A DNA stretch of 46,310 nucleotides from Bacteroidales bacterium (GCA_011045955.1 DSBV01000050.1:1-46310); one strand, 5' to 3'; shown: positions 1 through 8,135, numbered from the stretch's first letter. Notes: generated from the letters alone by a model not told the origin. Program-made: numbers and translations.

Positions 1-84
1 CACCCCTTCCCATTCCGAACAGGGCAGTTAAGCCCGCCAGCGCCGATGGTACTGCGTCACAGCGGGAGAGTAGGTCGCCGCCCC
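1..84 (+). rRNA. rrf: 5S ribosomal RNA, 3' part (cut by window start)
   Basis: The first ~84 bases carry the conserved 5S core: the loop segment CCATTCCGAACAGGGCAGTT, then GCGCCGATGGTACTGCG, and the 3' strand GGGAGAGTAGGTCGCCGCC. The 5' third of the molecule lies outside the window. The exact 3' end is uncertain by a few bases because it runs into a C-run. It is presumably the last gene of an rRNA operon lying to the left, since a strong terminator follows directly. Confidence 0.93.
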
Positions 85-90
85 CCCTTC

Positions 91-121
91 GCCCCACGGG
101 TAACCCCGTGGGGCTTTTTTA
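91..121 (+). terminator. rRNA operon intrinsic terminator
   Basis: A perfect 10-bp GC-rich stem (91-100 with 105-114) closes a 4-base TAAC loop and is followed by six or more T. It lies just after the 5S 3' end. Confidence 0.93.
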
Positions 122-225
122 TTTGTTCACATCTGCTTTTAACCCAATGCGCCAATGGATGAAATCAATCGACCATCTTGGGGTTAAACCTTAGTGATGG
201 TATCACATCAAAATAAAAAAACATT

Positions 226-1326
226 ATGCAAAGGTTAACACATTTATTGTTTGCAGCTTTAGTTGTAGTTTTACTGTCGTCGTGGGGTGGAACCGGGCAT
301 TACATTATTAGCCTTGAGGCACACCGATCATTTAACACCGAAATGCAACAGTTTACCGATTGGGCAAACTACCTAGCAGGCCATGCATCGGATGCCGATA
401 ACCGTAAAAGTTCCGATCCAACTGAGGCCCCTAAGCATTACATCGATATTGATAACTATACGGAATTTCTTACCAACCAGCCGATGCCACTGAGTTTACC
501 CGAAGCTGTGAGCAAGTATGGTAATAACTTTGTGGTTGACAATGGTACGTTGCCTTGGGCAACCAAATCAACCTACGACTCATTGGTTCTTGCTTTAAGG
601 AACAGCAGAATTGATAAGGCAAAACAATTTGCTGCCGATCTCGGGCATTATGTTGCTGATGGACACATGCCTTTACATCTCACCAAAAATTATAACGGAC
701 AGCTTACGGGCAATACCGGAATTCATTCAAGGTACGAATCGACCATGATAAATGCCCATGCCGATGAGTTCTATAATAGTCAACCCAGAGAGCTTAGCTA
801 CGTTCAAAATGTGCAGCAGTACATTTTTGATTACATCTACCATAATTATAAATATGTCGATTCAATTATCGATGCTGATAATTACGCCAAGAGCATAAAC
901 CCCGATTACAGTTCCTCGGCATATAAGGACGCACTATGGAATAGTACCAAGGGATTTACTAAGAGGTTATTTGAAAGTGCTTCGCAACGATTGGCTGAAC
1001 TGATTTATAGTGCGTGGATTGAGGCAGGTAGGCCATCGGTAACAAGTACTGCTGAGGTTAACCTTGATAGGACTACCATGTTTGTTTACCCAAATCCTAC
1101 TAGTGGCCATGTAAATATCACCATAAATAAACTGGGGGGTGGAGGTTGTTATTTGGAAATTTTCGATATGCTTGGCAATACTTTAAAACAATATAAATTG
1201 AATCCCATACCGGGCACTACGGTTCACTTAACCGAAAACCTGACTATCCCCACAGGTGTGTACCTTTTTAGGTTAAGCAATAACAACATTAGCATTACGC
1301 ATAGTGTTTTAGTACAAAAAAAATGA
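226..1326 (+). CDS. Secreted S1/P1 nuclease / zinc phospholipase C-like protein with type IX (type A) sorting domain
   Basis: 366 residues. A signal peptide (about 1-19) would leave Trp20 as the mature N-terminus, and His25 lies five residues on, the same spacing as Trp1/His6 of nuclease P1. The other zinc ligands also follow the family pattern: Asp58, His71 (in HYID), His141-x3-Asp145-x5-His151, and His167-x3-Glu171. The Glu in the last site resembles zinc phospholipase C, whereas nuclease P1 has Asp. Residues from about 283 to the end form a Por secretion C-terminal domain (YPNPTSG near its start, GVYLFRL, conserved tail), so export by the type IX system and surface attachment are expected. 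The substrate could be nucleic acid or phospholipid and sequence alone does not decide. It stands alone after the rRNA operon. ATG 226 is chosen because it gives a clean signal peptide. Confidence 0.87.
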   Translation: MQRLTHLLFAALVVVLLSSWGGTGHYIISLEAHRSFNTEMQQFTDWANYLAGHASDADNRKSSDPTEAPKHYIDIDNYTEFLTNQPMPLSLPEAVSKYGNNFVVDNGTLPWATKSTYDSLVLALRNSRIDKAKQFAADLGHYVADGHMPLHLTKNYNGQLTGNTGIHSRYESTMINAHADEFYNSQPRELSYVQNVQQYIFDYIYHNYKYVDSIIDADNYAKSINPDYSSSAYKDALWNSTKGFTKRLFESASQRLAELIYSAWIEAGRPSVTSTAEVNLDRTTMFVYPNPTSGHVNITINKLGGGGCYLEIFDMLGNTLKQYKLNPIPGTTVHLTENLTIPTGVYLFRLSNNNISITHSVLVQKK

Positions 1327-1359
1327 TTGAAATCATGGTTTAATCAGTGCTTATTCAGC

Positions 1360-1367
1360 TAACTTTG
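1360..1367 (+). promoter_or_regulatory. Probable -7 element (TAnnTTTG type)
   Basis: TAACTTTG matches the Bacteroidetes -7 consensus 22 bases before the ATG of the SIMPL gene. No good TTG was seen at the expected -33 spacing, so this is moderate evidence only. Confidence 0.5.
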
Positions 1368-1388
1368 CGTAAAGTAAAAGCACTAGCC

Positions 1389-2129
1389 ATGAAAAAATCG
1401 GATATTATTTTGCTGTCGCTTAGCCTGATCGCAGCATTTGGGTTAGGCGGCTATCTGATTGGTAGGTCAATCGAAAAGTTCAGGAACGAGGATCGTACCA
1501 TACTGGTAAAAGGCTTTGTCGAGCGTGAAGTAAAAGCCGATTTGGCGGTTTGGAGCATCAGCTGCCGGGCTGCTAGCAACGACCTGGTGGAAGGGGCTAA
1601 ACGCATTGAGCAGGATCTAAGGAAAATAGTCGATTTCCTGATTTCTAAGGGAATAAGCAGGGAAGAGATAATTAATCGTGAAATTCGTGTTAACGACAGA
1701 TTAGCCAACGAGTATGGCGGCTACGACAATGTGAACTTTAGGTATGTGATTGTTAAAGTGCTTCAGGTTCGGAGCACTAATGTAGACAGGGTTCAGGAGG
1801 TGAGCCGCCTAACCGATGAGCTGGTACGTGCAGGGGTGGTTATCAGCAAAAACGATTATACCAATAACCTTCAGTACTACTTTACCAAGCTAAACGAAAT
1901 AAAGCCGCAAATGCTTACCGAGGCAACTCAGAATGCCAAAGAGGCAGCAATAACCTTTGCCAACGAAAGCGGCGTAAAACTTGGCAAGCTAAAAAGGGCC
2001 AGCCAGGGTCTGTTTAGCATTGTTGACAGGGACCAGTCGCTACAGGGTGGCGATGCGTATGCCGATATCAATGCCGATATCATGAAAAAGGTTAGGGTAG
2101 TAATCAGTGTGGAATACTCAATAAAGTAA
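1389..2129 (+). CDS. SIMPL domain-containing (DUF541) membrane-anchored protein
   Basis: 246 residues. One N-terminal membrane segment (about residues 5-22) is followed by a SIMPL/DUF541 domain with the typical opening ILVKGFVEREVKADLAVW, and the long middle helix QDLRKIVDFLISKGISREEI. Members are periplasmic or outer-membrane associated proteins of poorly defined function; BP26 of Brucella forms channel-like assemblies. An upstream GTG at 1347 would add 14 residues, but ATG 1389 puts the start directly before the hydrophobic segment and just downstream of a -7 promoter element, so it is preferred. Proline dehydrogenase follows after 29 bases and may be co-transcribed. Confidence 0.85.
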   Translation: MKKSDIILLSLSLIAAFGLGGYLIGRSIEKFRNEDRTILVKGFVEREVKADLAVWSISCRAASNDLVEGAKRIEQDLRKIVDFLISKGISREEIINREIRVNDRLANEYGGYDNVNFRYVIVKVLQVRSTNVDRVQEVSRLTDELVRAGVVISKNDYTNNLQYYFTKLNEIKPQMLTEATQNAKEAAITFANESGVKLGKLKRASQGLFSIVDRDQSLQGGDAYADINADIMKKVRVVISVEYSIK

Positions 2130-2158
2130 AATAAGTTTAACCAATAATTTGATGCGTT

Positions 2159-3070
2159 ATGTTTAATAAGTTTATTGCTTCTATACTTCCGTATTTTCCT
2201 AAAAAGTTGGTGTGGATATTCTCAAAACGTTACATTGCCGGTGAAACCGTTGCTGACGCGTTAAGGGTCTCTAAAGAACTAAATGCGCAAGGCATAAAGG
2301 TAACCATCGATATTTTAGGTGAGTTCATTAAGGATTTAGGTGAGGCTGAACGTAACAAAAAGGAGTATTTGGAGCTTATTGATACCATTCAGAAGGAAAA
2401 CATCGATGGTAACTACTCGTTGAAACCTACCTCGTTTGGACTGTTGATTGATAAGGAAATTTGCTATAACCATATCCGTGAGATTGTTGCCAAGGCTGCC
2501 TCGTATGGGAATTTTATCCGAATCGATATGGAAGATTCGCCTTGTACCACCATGGAAATAGAACTTTACCGTAGGTTAAAGGCCGAGTTCCCTAAAAATG
2601 TGGGTTTGGTATTTCAGGCTTACCTAAAGCGTACCCTTAAAGATTTGCAGGATTTAATGGATATACATTCCGATGAGCATCCAAATAACTATAGGCTTTG
2701 CAAAGGGATTTATGTAGAGCCGGCCGAAATAGCCTACAAGAGGTACGAGGAGGTAAACCAGCACTTCCTTGAGAATCTTGAATTTCTTCTGAAAAACGGC
2801 AACTACGTTGGAATTGCTACTCACGATAAACCAATTATTGAGGGAGCATATAAACTGATTGAAAAGTATAATGTGCCCAAGAATAAGTACGAGTTCCAGA
2901 TGCTTTATGGGGTTACCCCTGAGTTGCGGAGTACCATTGTAGCAAAGGGACATACCATGAGGGTTTACGTACCATTTGGCAAGGAGTGGTTTGGTTACTC
3001 AACCCGCCGACTCAAAGAAAACCCTAAAATGGCCAGTCATATCATTAAGGCTCTATTCTTCAGAGGTTAA
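2159..3070 (+). CDS. putA: Proline dehydrogenase (monofunctional)
   Basis: 303 residues, the normal length for a single-domain proline dehydrogenase. It oxidises L-proline to pyrroline-5-carboxylate with FAD and passes electrons to quinone. Visible family motifs are FIRIDMEDS, VFQAYLKRT, RLCKGIY, GIATHD, EFQMLYGV and the C-terminal active-site block VPFGKEWFGYSTRRLKEN. The paired arginines in that block bind the proline carboxylate. No P5C dehydrogenase domain is fused, and none is found next to it. A terminator follows 23 bases after the stop, so this ends the transcription unit. Confidence 0.93.
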   Translation: MFNKFIASILPYFPKKLVWIFSKRYIAGETVADALRVSKELNAQGIKVTIDILGEFIKDLGEAERNKKEYLELIDTIQKENIDGNYSLKPTSFGLLIDKEICYNHIREIVAKAASYGNFIRIDMEDSPCTTMEIELYRRLKAEFPKNVGLVFQAYLKRTLKDLQDLMDIHSDEHPNNYRLCKGIYVEPAEIAYKRYEEVNQHFLENLEFLLKNGNYVGIATHDKPIIEGAYKLIEKYNVPKNKYEFQMLYGVTPELRSTIVAKGHTMRVYVPFGKEWFGYSTRRLKENPKMASHIIKALFFRG

Positions 3071-3093
3071 GTTTTGGTTATTCATATACGTTT

Positions 3094-3121
3094 TAGTTCC
3101 GGTATAAGCCGGGGCTATTTT
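3094..3121 (+). terminator. Intrinsic terminator after proline dehydrogenase
   Basis: A 9-bp stem (3094-3102 with 3109-3117, including two G-U pairs in the RNA) has a 6-base loop and is followed by TTTTGTTTT. Confidence 0.75.
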
Positions 3122-3363
3122 GTTTTGATTCTTATGTTTTATAAAGAGGAGAATGTGAGCTAAGTTAAGCCCACGGTTTAACCTAAACTAATCAATAGAA
3201 AAAATCAATTGGCAAATCGACTATCAAAGTCCAATCATTTCGAAACTTCCAAATCACGGGTCAAGTGAATTTTAGTGGAACACAGATGACGCAGATTGGG
3301 CGGGTTTATAGCTGATGGTTTTTGGTTGATTGTTGGTAGTTTGAGAATGACCCGTCCTCTCGT

Positions 3364-3465
3364 GTCATGCTGAACTCCCGATATATCGGGATAGAATCCG
3401 CCGAAGCATCACTTTTTACCTTCAACCCTTGTTCTAATGAGATTCCTCGACTAGCTCGGAATGAC
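3364..3465. repeat. REP-like dispersed element with GTCATGCTGAA / GAATGAC ends
   Basis: The element starts with GTCATGCTGAAC and ends with the imperfect inverted copy GCTCGGAATGAC. Inside, 3376-3391 is a perfect 16-bp palindrome (TCCCGATATATCGGGA). A second member with the same kind of ends lies at 29601-29669, which supports a dispersed family. Confidence 0.65.
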
Positions 3466-3484
3466 AGGAACAGTTGCCCTTGTT

Positions 3485-3502
3485 CGCGCGGATTTGTAAC
3501 CG
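3485..3502 (-). repeat. REP-like hairpin with TTACAAA core (degenerate copy)
   Basis: On the minus strand this reads GGTTACAAATCCGCGCGAA. It shares the TACAAA core and the CCGCGC flank with the two hairpins at 3576 and 3618, but its stem is imperfect. Confidence 0.45.
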
Positions 3503-3575
3503 ACCGAAGGGAGCTCGGCAAAGCCAATCCGTGTGGTTATTTTTAAAAGGTATTTTACATATAAAGTATTTGTCA

Positions 3576-3590
3576 CGGACTACAAGTCCG
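3576..3590 (+). repeat. REP-like hairpin, CGGACT-ACA-AGTCCG
   Basis: A perfect 6-bp stem with a 3-base loop, preceded by CA and followed by CGCCAG. It has the same layout as the hairpin at 3618 but different stem bases. Confidence 0.6.
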
Positions 3591-3617
3591 CGCCAGCAAT
3601 GAATGGTGTAAGCCGCA

Positions 3618-3633
3618 CGCGTTTACAAACGCG
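3618..3633 (+). repeat. REP-like hairpin, CGCGTTT-AC-AAACGCG
   Basis: A perfect 7-bp stem with a 2-base loop, preceded by CA and followed by CGCGAG. Compared with the 3576 hairpin the stem differs on both arms in a compensating way, as expected for a family kept by structure. Confidence 0.6.
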
Positions 3634-3640
3634 CGCGAGT

Positions 3641-3680
3641 GTTTAACGTTTAACGGCTCACGGTTAACGTTAACAGCTCA
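3641..3680 (+). repeat. Two-copy tandem repeat, ~20-base unit
   Basis: Units 3641-3660 and 3661-3680 both consist of two TTAACG-type blocks ending in GCTCA, with a few differences. Function unknown. Confidence 0.5.
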
Positions 3681-3762
3681 AGTATCCCCCCTTTACACTG
3701 CACACTAATAGAACCCCGCTGCGCGGAGAGGGAGCTTTAAGCTTCGATCCCAATCCTCTTGT

Positions 3763-3793
3763 TTTGAAATTCAATAAATTAGCATTATATTTG
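3763..3793 (+). promoter_or_regulatory. Bacteroidetes-type promoter for the receiver gene
   Basis: TTTG at 3763-3766 and TATATTTG at 3786-3793 are separated by exactly 19 bases, the consensus -33/-7 arrangement. The ATG of the receiver gene is 32 bases downstream of the -7 element. Confidence 0.75.
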
Positions 3794-3825
3794 GTATGAA
3801 AAGTCCTTTTTAAAACTTTAAAACC

Positions 3826-4221
3826 ATGTCGAATGCGATGAATACCGGTATAAACCTCAGCGGAAAGCGAATAGTGATTGTTGACGACGATACGGTTAGC
3901 CGAATTTTCCTGCGTGAATTGCTAACTCTATCGGGAGCGGAGCTAACCTTTCTGCGGAATGGCTATGAACTCATTAAGTACCTTGAAACAAACCCCGAAC
4001 CTAACCTTATCCTCCTTGATGTTAGACTACCCGATGCAGATGGCGTTGAGCTTGCTGCTCAAGTAATGGTAACCCGGCCAGGATTAAAAGTAATTGCCGA
4101 AACCGCTTACGCAATTGATGGGCTTGACGATAAATGCCAAAAGTACGGATTAAAGGGTTGCATCTATAAACCTATTAACAAGGACGAGTTAATAAAACTT
4201 TTGCTAAATGTTGTTGAGTAA
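3826..4221 (+). CDS. Single-domain response regulator (CheY-like receiver)
   Basis: 131 residues consisting of one receiver domain with no output domain. The acidic cluster VDDD (20-22), the phospho-acceptor Asp65 in LILLDVRLP, the switch Thr93 (AETAY) and Lys115 (YKPI) are all present, so it should be phosphorylatable. No histidine kinase lies beside it. The nearest relative in the window is the receiver at the C-terminus of the hybrid sensor at 14587-16956, with a matching TAY...KPI pattern. Such lone receivers usually act by protein contact or as phosphate relays. It has its own promoter (3763-3793). ATG 3826 is used; ATG 3838 is also possible. Confidence 0.87.
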   Translation: MSNAMNTGINLSGKRIVIVDDDTVSRIFLRELLTLSGAELTFLRNGYELIKYLETNPEPNLILLDVRLPDADGVELAAQVMVTRPGLKVIAETAYAIDGLDDKCQKYGLKGCIYKPINKDELIKLLLNVVE

Positions 4222-4290
4222 CACATGGTGCTCGTTACCGAATTTGTTTTAAAAGGTTAATTTTACCGCATAATTTTAAATATTAATACG

Positions 4291-5571
4291 ATGAAACGCG
4301 ATACCCAGATTTTTGAACTGATTGAAAAGGAGCGCCAGCGTCAGATGCATGGCATTGAACTTATTGCATCGGAAAACTTTGTTAGCCCACAGGTACTGGA
4401 AGCCATGGGATCGGTATTAACCAATAAGTACGCCGAGGGATACCCTGGAGCCCGCTACTATGGGGGTTGCGAGGTGGTTGACCAGTCGGAACAGTTGGCC
4501 ATTGACAGGCTTAAGCAGCTCTTCGATGCTGAGTATGCCAATGTTCAGCCCCATTCGGGAGCACAGGCAAACATGGCTGTTTTCATGGCCGTGATGAAAC
4601 CTGGCGACACATTCCTTGGCCTCGACCTTTCCCATGGCGGTCACCTTTCGCACGGTTCGCCCGTTAACTTTTCCGGTATGTGGTACAAGGCCGTTTCGTA
4701 TGGCGTGAAGGAAGATACCGGTAGGGTTGATTACGATATGATGGAGCGTATGGCCATGGAGCATAAGCCAAAGCTTATTGTGGGTGGTGCTTCGGCTTAC
4801 TCGCGGGAGTGGGACTACAAGCGCATGCGCGAGATTGCCGATAAGGTTGGCGCTTTGCTCATGATTGACATGGCACACCCCGCAGGCCTTATTGCTGCAG
4901 GCTTGCTCGATAATCCCGTAAAATACGCCCATTTTGTAACCTCAACCACGCACAAAACCCTACGTGGCCCTCGGGGTGGTATCATACTTATGGGTAAGGA
5001 TTTCCCCAACCCTTGGGGGTTAACCACTCCTAGGGGTGAGGTAAAGATGATGTCGCAGATACTCAACTCAAGCGTATTTCCCGGGGTGCAAGGTGGCCCG
5101 CTGGAGCATGTTATTGCCGCTAAGGCAGTTGCCTTTGGCGAAGCGCTTCAGCCCGAGTTCAAGGAGTACCAAACCCAGGTGAAGAAGAATGCTGGTGCTA
5201 TGGCTCAGGCCTTTATCGACAAGGGATATAAAGTGGTTTCGGGTGGTACCGATAACCACTCCATGCTTATCGACCTGCGAACCAAGTTCCCCGATATCAC
5301 CGGGAAAAAGGTTGAAAACACACTGGTGCTGGCCGATATCACCATCAATAAAAACATGGTGCCTTTCGATAACAGGTCGCCCTTTCAAACATCGGGCATT
5401 CGCGTTGGTACACCTGCAATAACCACCCGTGGCTTAAAGGAAAACCACATGCCCATTATTGTCGATTTGATTGATAGGGTAATTTCCAATATCGATAACG
5501 ATAAGGTTATTGCCGAGGTAAGAGCTGAGGTCAACAAGCTGATGAAAGATTTCCCGCTGTTTGCATGGTAA
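4291..5571 (+). CDS. glyA: Serine hydroxymethyltransferase
   Basis: 426 residues. This PLP enzyme interconverts serine and glycine with tetrahydrofolate and supplies one-carbon units. The sequence is unmistakable: [51 protein letters not shown] and the PLP lysine Lys222 in [15 protein letters not shown]. Length is typical, and a C-terminal [11 protein letters not shown] block is present. It is monocistronic, as a clear terminator follows 19 bases after the stop. The 5' gap (4222-4290) is AT-rich; TAATTTTA sequences resemble weak -7 elements, but no convincing promoter was identified. Confidence 0.98.
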   Translation: MKRDTQIFELIEKERQRQMHGIELIASENFVSPQVLEAMGSVLTNKYAEGYPGARYYGGCEVVDQSEQLAIDRLKQLFDAEYANVQPHSGAQANMAVFMAVMKPGDTFLGLDLSHGGHLSHGSPVNFSGMWYKAVSYGVKEDTGRVDYDMMERMAMEHKPKLIVGGASAYSREWDYKRMREIADKVGALLMIDMAHPAGLIAAGLLDNPVKYAHFVTSTTHKTLRGPRGGIILMGKDFPNPWGLTTPRGEVKMMSQILNSSVFPGVQGGPLEHVIAAKAVAFGEALQPEFKEYQTQVKKNAGAMAQAFIDKGYKVVSGGTDNHSMLIDLRTKFPDITGKKVENTLVLADITINKNMVPFDNRSPFQTSGIRVGTPAITTRGLKENHMPIIVDLIDRVISNIDNDKVIAEVRAEVNKLMKDFPLFAW

Positions 5572-5590
5572 TTTACCCCATAAATAATTT

Positions 5591-5623
5591 GACCCCAATG
5601 GCATACGCTGTTGGGGTCTTTTA
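5591..5623 (+). terminator. Intrinsic terminator after glyA
   Basis: An 8-bp perfect stem (5591-5598 with 5611-5618) encloses a 12-base loop and is followed by TTTTA. Confidence 0.85.
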
Positions 5624-5650
5624 CTTAAATTGCATGAAAATCAGTTGACT

Positions 5651-6130
5651 ATGGATACCTTTAGTATTGAACTTAACGAGATAGGCCATAAAAAATCGAA
5701 GCTCATTAGACTTTGGGTTGGTGGTGCAATTATTCTGATTGTAACCATTGCCCTATCGTTTTACCTTATAGGTAGCGATATTACCCGTATTGCTGTACTT
5801 GTTCCCATTGTGTTGCAGGTTGCCATATACATCTACTTTGCCTACTCAACCTATAACGCGCGGGTTTACATCCAATCCGATGCCTATGCCCTTGAGTACA
5901 AGTTTGGCATGCTTAGTAAAACTCCCCGCACTATCATCTGGGAAACCATTAGCAAGGTTAAAATAGGCCCAACCTATATTGCTTTTTATAAACGCTCGGG
6001 CAAGCGTACTGTCATTAGTTTAGGGTGGTTGCCATATGTTAAGCTTAAGGAGATAAAGGAAAAGATTTGCGAGGTTGCCCAGTCAAAAGGCATAACCTGC
6101 GAATGGGTCGAGTATAAAAAGTATTCCTGA
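5651..6130 (+). CDS. Small membrane protein with two transmembrane helices, function unknown
   Basis: 159 residues from ATG 5651. Two hydrophobic helices (about residues 24-46 and 53-74) are followed by a cytoplasmic C-terminal half rich in beta-strand patterns (VYIQSDAYALEYKFG, TPRTIIWETISKVKIGPTYIAFYKR). This resembles bacterial PH-like or YdbS-type membrane proteins, but the assignment is tentative. A TTG at 5630 would add 7 residues and is less likely. The stop is one base before the ATG of the TauE/SafE gene, so the two are probably translated together and could act together. Confidence 0.7.
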   Translation: MDTFSIELNEIGHKKSKLIRLWVGGAIILIVTIALSFYLIGSDITRIAVLVPIVLQVAIYIYFAYSTYNARVYIQSDAYALEYKFGMLSKTPRTIIWETISKVKIGPTYIAFYKRSGKRTVISLGWLPYVKLKEIKEKICEVAQSKGITCEWVEYKKYS

Positions 6131-6131
6131 G

Positions 6132-6881
6132 ATGGATTTCTGGCTTTATATCCTTGTTGTTTTGGTAGGCGCAGCAGCAGGATTTATAAACACATTGGCA
6201 GGAAGTGGATCGCTACTGACCCTGCCTGTGCTCATTTTTCTTGGCCTACCGGCCAATGTGGCTAATGGCACTAACCGCATTGGAATTCTAATGCAGAGCA
6301 TTGCTGCTGTAGGTGGCTTTAGGCAGAAAAAGGTTTTTGATTGGGGCGAGGGTATTTGGCTTACCCTACCCGCTGCAATTGGTGCTCTAATTGGCTCTAT
6401 GGTGGCAGTTGATATCGATGAGTTGCTGATGAACCATATTATTGGAGCGCTTTTGGTTTTCATGTTTGTCTTGCTGCTTGTCAAACCCGAGCGGTGGCTC
6501 AACCCCAAAAAAAACGATAGCCACACCCGATTAACCCCTATACGATTTTTGGTTTTTATGGCCATTGGCTTTTATGGTGGATTTATTCAAGCCGGGGTTG
6601 GCTACTTTTTGCTGGCTGGGTTGGTTCTTGGGGCCGGTGTGGATTTGGTTAAGGCAAATGCCATTAAGGTGTTGATTACTTTTGTATTTACCGTGCTGGC
6701 TTTGGGCGTGTTTATCTACAACAAACAAGTGGACTACCTGATTGGCATTACCATGGGGGCTGGCAACATGTTAGGGGCTTGGGCTGCAACCCATGTGGCT
6801 GTAAAAAAGGGTGCCGTGTTTATTCGTTGGTTTCTACTAGTTTGCGTGTTGGCATTCGCCTTAAAATTGCTTCTGTTTTAA
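6132..6881 (+). CDS. TauE/SafE family sulfite/organosulfonate exporter-like membrane protein
   Basis: 249 residues, about seven to eight membrane helices, with two related halves. The first starts GAAAGFINTLAGSGSLLTLPVLIFLGLPANVANGTNRIGI and the second GFYGGFIQAGVGYFLLAGLVLGAGVDLVKANAIKVL; this internal duplication with paired Gly-rich motifs is the TauE/SafE signature. Members move sulfite, sulfoacetate or other small anions across the inner membrane; the substrate here is unknown. It follows the small membrane protein with a one-base gap. It converges on the tonB gene, only 8 bases away, and no terminator is visible between them. Confidence 0.9.
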   Translation: MDFWLYILVVLVGAAAGFINTLAGSGSLLTLPVLIFLGLPANVANGTNRIGILMQSIAAVGGFRQKKVFDWGEGIWLTLPAAIGALIGSMVAVDIDELLMNHIIGALLVFMFVLLLVKPERWLNPKKNDSHTRLTPIRFLVFMAIGFYGGFIQAGVGYFLLAGLVLGAGVDLVKANAIKVLITFVFTVLALGVFIYNKQVDYLIGITMGAGNMLGAWAATHVAVKKGAVFIRWFLLVCVLAFALKLLLF

Positions 6882-6889
6882 CGCTTGAA

Positions 6890-7711
6890 CTATTGAAGTT
6901 TGAAAATGTAAGTTATTGTCCCAATTTGCGAGGCAGGAGCATTAAGGTTAACATTAAATTTGGCGTTGAGAGCAGCTTTTTCGGCGGCCCTAAGGAGTTC
7001 ATTATCGAGCGTGGTTGACCCCCTAACACCTGCAACAGCCTTGGTAACGTTTCCTCGGTTATCGACAGTAACCTCAACAACCACGCGTCCCTCCTTTTGC
7101 GAGGGGTACTCGGGTTTAGGGAGGCTTTGGGTAGTTCTGCCCTGAAGGTTAGCAATAATGCCCCTATCGGCATCGCCGCCTCCACCAGTTGCTCCGGTAC
7201 GGTTGGTTGACTCCGGCGACCCCTCAAGGCCTCCCTGATTTCCAGGCTTCCCGGTTTCACCCTCGCCAGTATTTCCTCCAGTGGTTTTCTGCCCGGGGAA
7301 AAGAGCCTTTTGGTTTACCTTGGGCTTTTCTTCAGTATTGGTTTGTGTGGTTTGGGTATTCTGGGTGGGCTGGGTGGTAGGTGTTTCGGTCTTACTTTTT
7401 GTTTGCTCCTTTTTGGTCGATTCCTTTTTTGGCGCAAGAAGCGAGGGCGCTTCCTCATGGGTTTGAGTTAACGGCGACTCTTCGGAAGGTTTGCTGGCCT
7501 TGGCCTGTTGTGGTGTTGAGGCTGCATCCTGTATGCGAGGTTCCTCAGCACCCATGCCGTCGTCGGAATCGCCAAAATTTATTAGGATGCCCTTTTCGGC
7601 CGGCAAGGGCAAAGGGGTGCTAAAACCGAATACTATCAAAAGGAATGCAACAAGTGCATGGAACAATAATGTTCCTACTATTCCTCTTACTCTATATTCG
7701 GTGCTTGTCAT
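6890..7711 (-). CDS. TonB-family energy transducer
   Basis: 273 residues. One N-terminal membrane helix (about 9-30) is followed by a long low-complexity linker rich in Pro, Glu, Lys, Thr and Gln (about 45-190), including TQPTQNTQTTQTNT and glycine-rich segments. The C-terminal TonB domain (about 195-273) contains YPSQKEGRVVVEVTVDNRGNV and ends TITYIFKLQ. It would span the periplasm and transmit proton-motive energy from the ExbB/ExbD motor to outer-membrane receptors. It is the last gene of the exbB-exbD-tonB run, starting 10 bases after the exbD stop. A TolA-like role cannot be excluded. Confidence 0.88.
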   Translation of the reverse strand: MTSTEYRVRGIVGTLLFHALVAFLLIVFGFSTPLPLPAEKGILINFGDSDDGMGAEEPRIQDAASTPQQAKASKPSEESPLTQTHEEAPSLLAPKKESTKKEQTKSKTETPTTQPTQNTQTTQTNTEEKPKVNQKALFPGQKTTGGNTGEGETGKPGNQGGLEGSPESTNRTGATGGGGDADRGIIANLQGRTTQSLPKPEYPSQKEGRVVVEVTVDNRGNVTKAVAGVRGSTTLDNELLRAAEKAALNAKFNVNLNAPASQIGTITYIFKLQ

Positions 7712-7721
7712 TTTATGCTTG

Positions 7722-8123
7722 CTACCTTTTTTGTAATGGTTGGGTAGCCAGAATTAGCTTATACCTGTTATCCTTGGCTATATTCATAACTTTAACCACT
7801 TCCTCCATGGGCACAGTTCTATCCACGTGCAGGGCAATGGTAGGATCGTCCTGCCCTTTCATTTTCTGCTGCAAAAGGTATTCCAATTGACCTAAAGTGA
7901 CAGGAACCGTTTCCAGGTAAAAGTTTCGGTCAGCAGTAATTGACACCGATGTTATGGGTTTTGCCGATACCTGACTGTTACTTTGGGGTAGCAAAAGCTT
8001 TAGCGCATTGGGGTGAATAAGGGTTGACGATACCATGAAAAAGATTAGCAGCAGGAACACAATATCGGTCATGGACGACATGCTAAAGCTCGGCTCAACT
8101 TTTGATCTTCGTTTGAGTGCCAT
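7722..8123 (-). CDS. exbD: ExbD/TolR biopolymer transport protein
   Basis: 133 residues. A short cytoplasmic start (MALKRRSKVEPSFSMSSMTD) leads to one membrane helix containing the motor aspartate (Asp20 in MTDIVFLLLIFFMV), followed by a periplasmic domain with the ExbD/TolR fold (TIALHVDRTVPMEEVVKVM). It pairs with ExbB to form the proton-driven motor. It begins 12 bases after the exbB stop and ends 10 bases before tonB, a tight operon. Confidence 0.92.
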   Translation of the reverse strand: MALKRRSKVEPSFSMSSMTDIVFLLLIFFMVSSTLIHPNALKLLLPQSNSQVSAKPITSVSITADRNFYLETVPVTLGQLEYLLQQKMKGQDDPTIALHVDRTVPMEEVVKVMNIAKDNRYKLILATQPLQKR

Positions 8124-8135
8124 ACGGGTAAGATT

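Larger units (their letters stand above)
3122..3762. other. Gene-free region rich in decayed REP-like repeats
   Basis: This ~640-base stretch between proline dehydrogenase and the receiver gene has no credible gene. Near 3283-3320 it holds a segment resembling the dispersed 'GATGACGCAGATT ... GCTGAT' type seen in many environmental bacteria. After that come an inverted-repeat element (3364-3465), three related small hairpins (3485-3502, 3576-3590, 3618-3633) and a roughly doubled 20-base unit (3641-3680). It looks like a site where mobile or REP-type sequences accumulated and decayed. No transposase remnant was recognised. Confidence 0.6.

Noticed and set aside
3306-3527. 73-codon open frame on the minus strand in the repeat region
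   Set aside because: It lies wholly across REP-like repeats (GTCATGCTGAA element and a hairpin) and its translation has no family resemblance; repeats of this type often leave chance open frames.
4417-4932. Long antisense open frame inside glyA
   Set aside because: glyA is unambiguous across the whole span; the antisense frame is a by-product of its codon usage.
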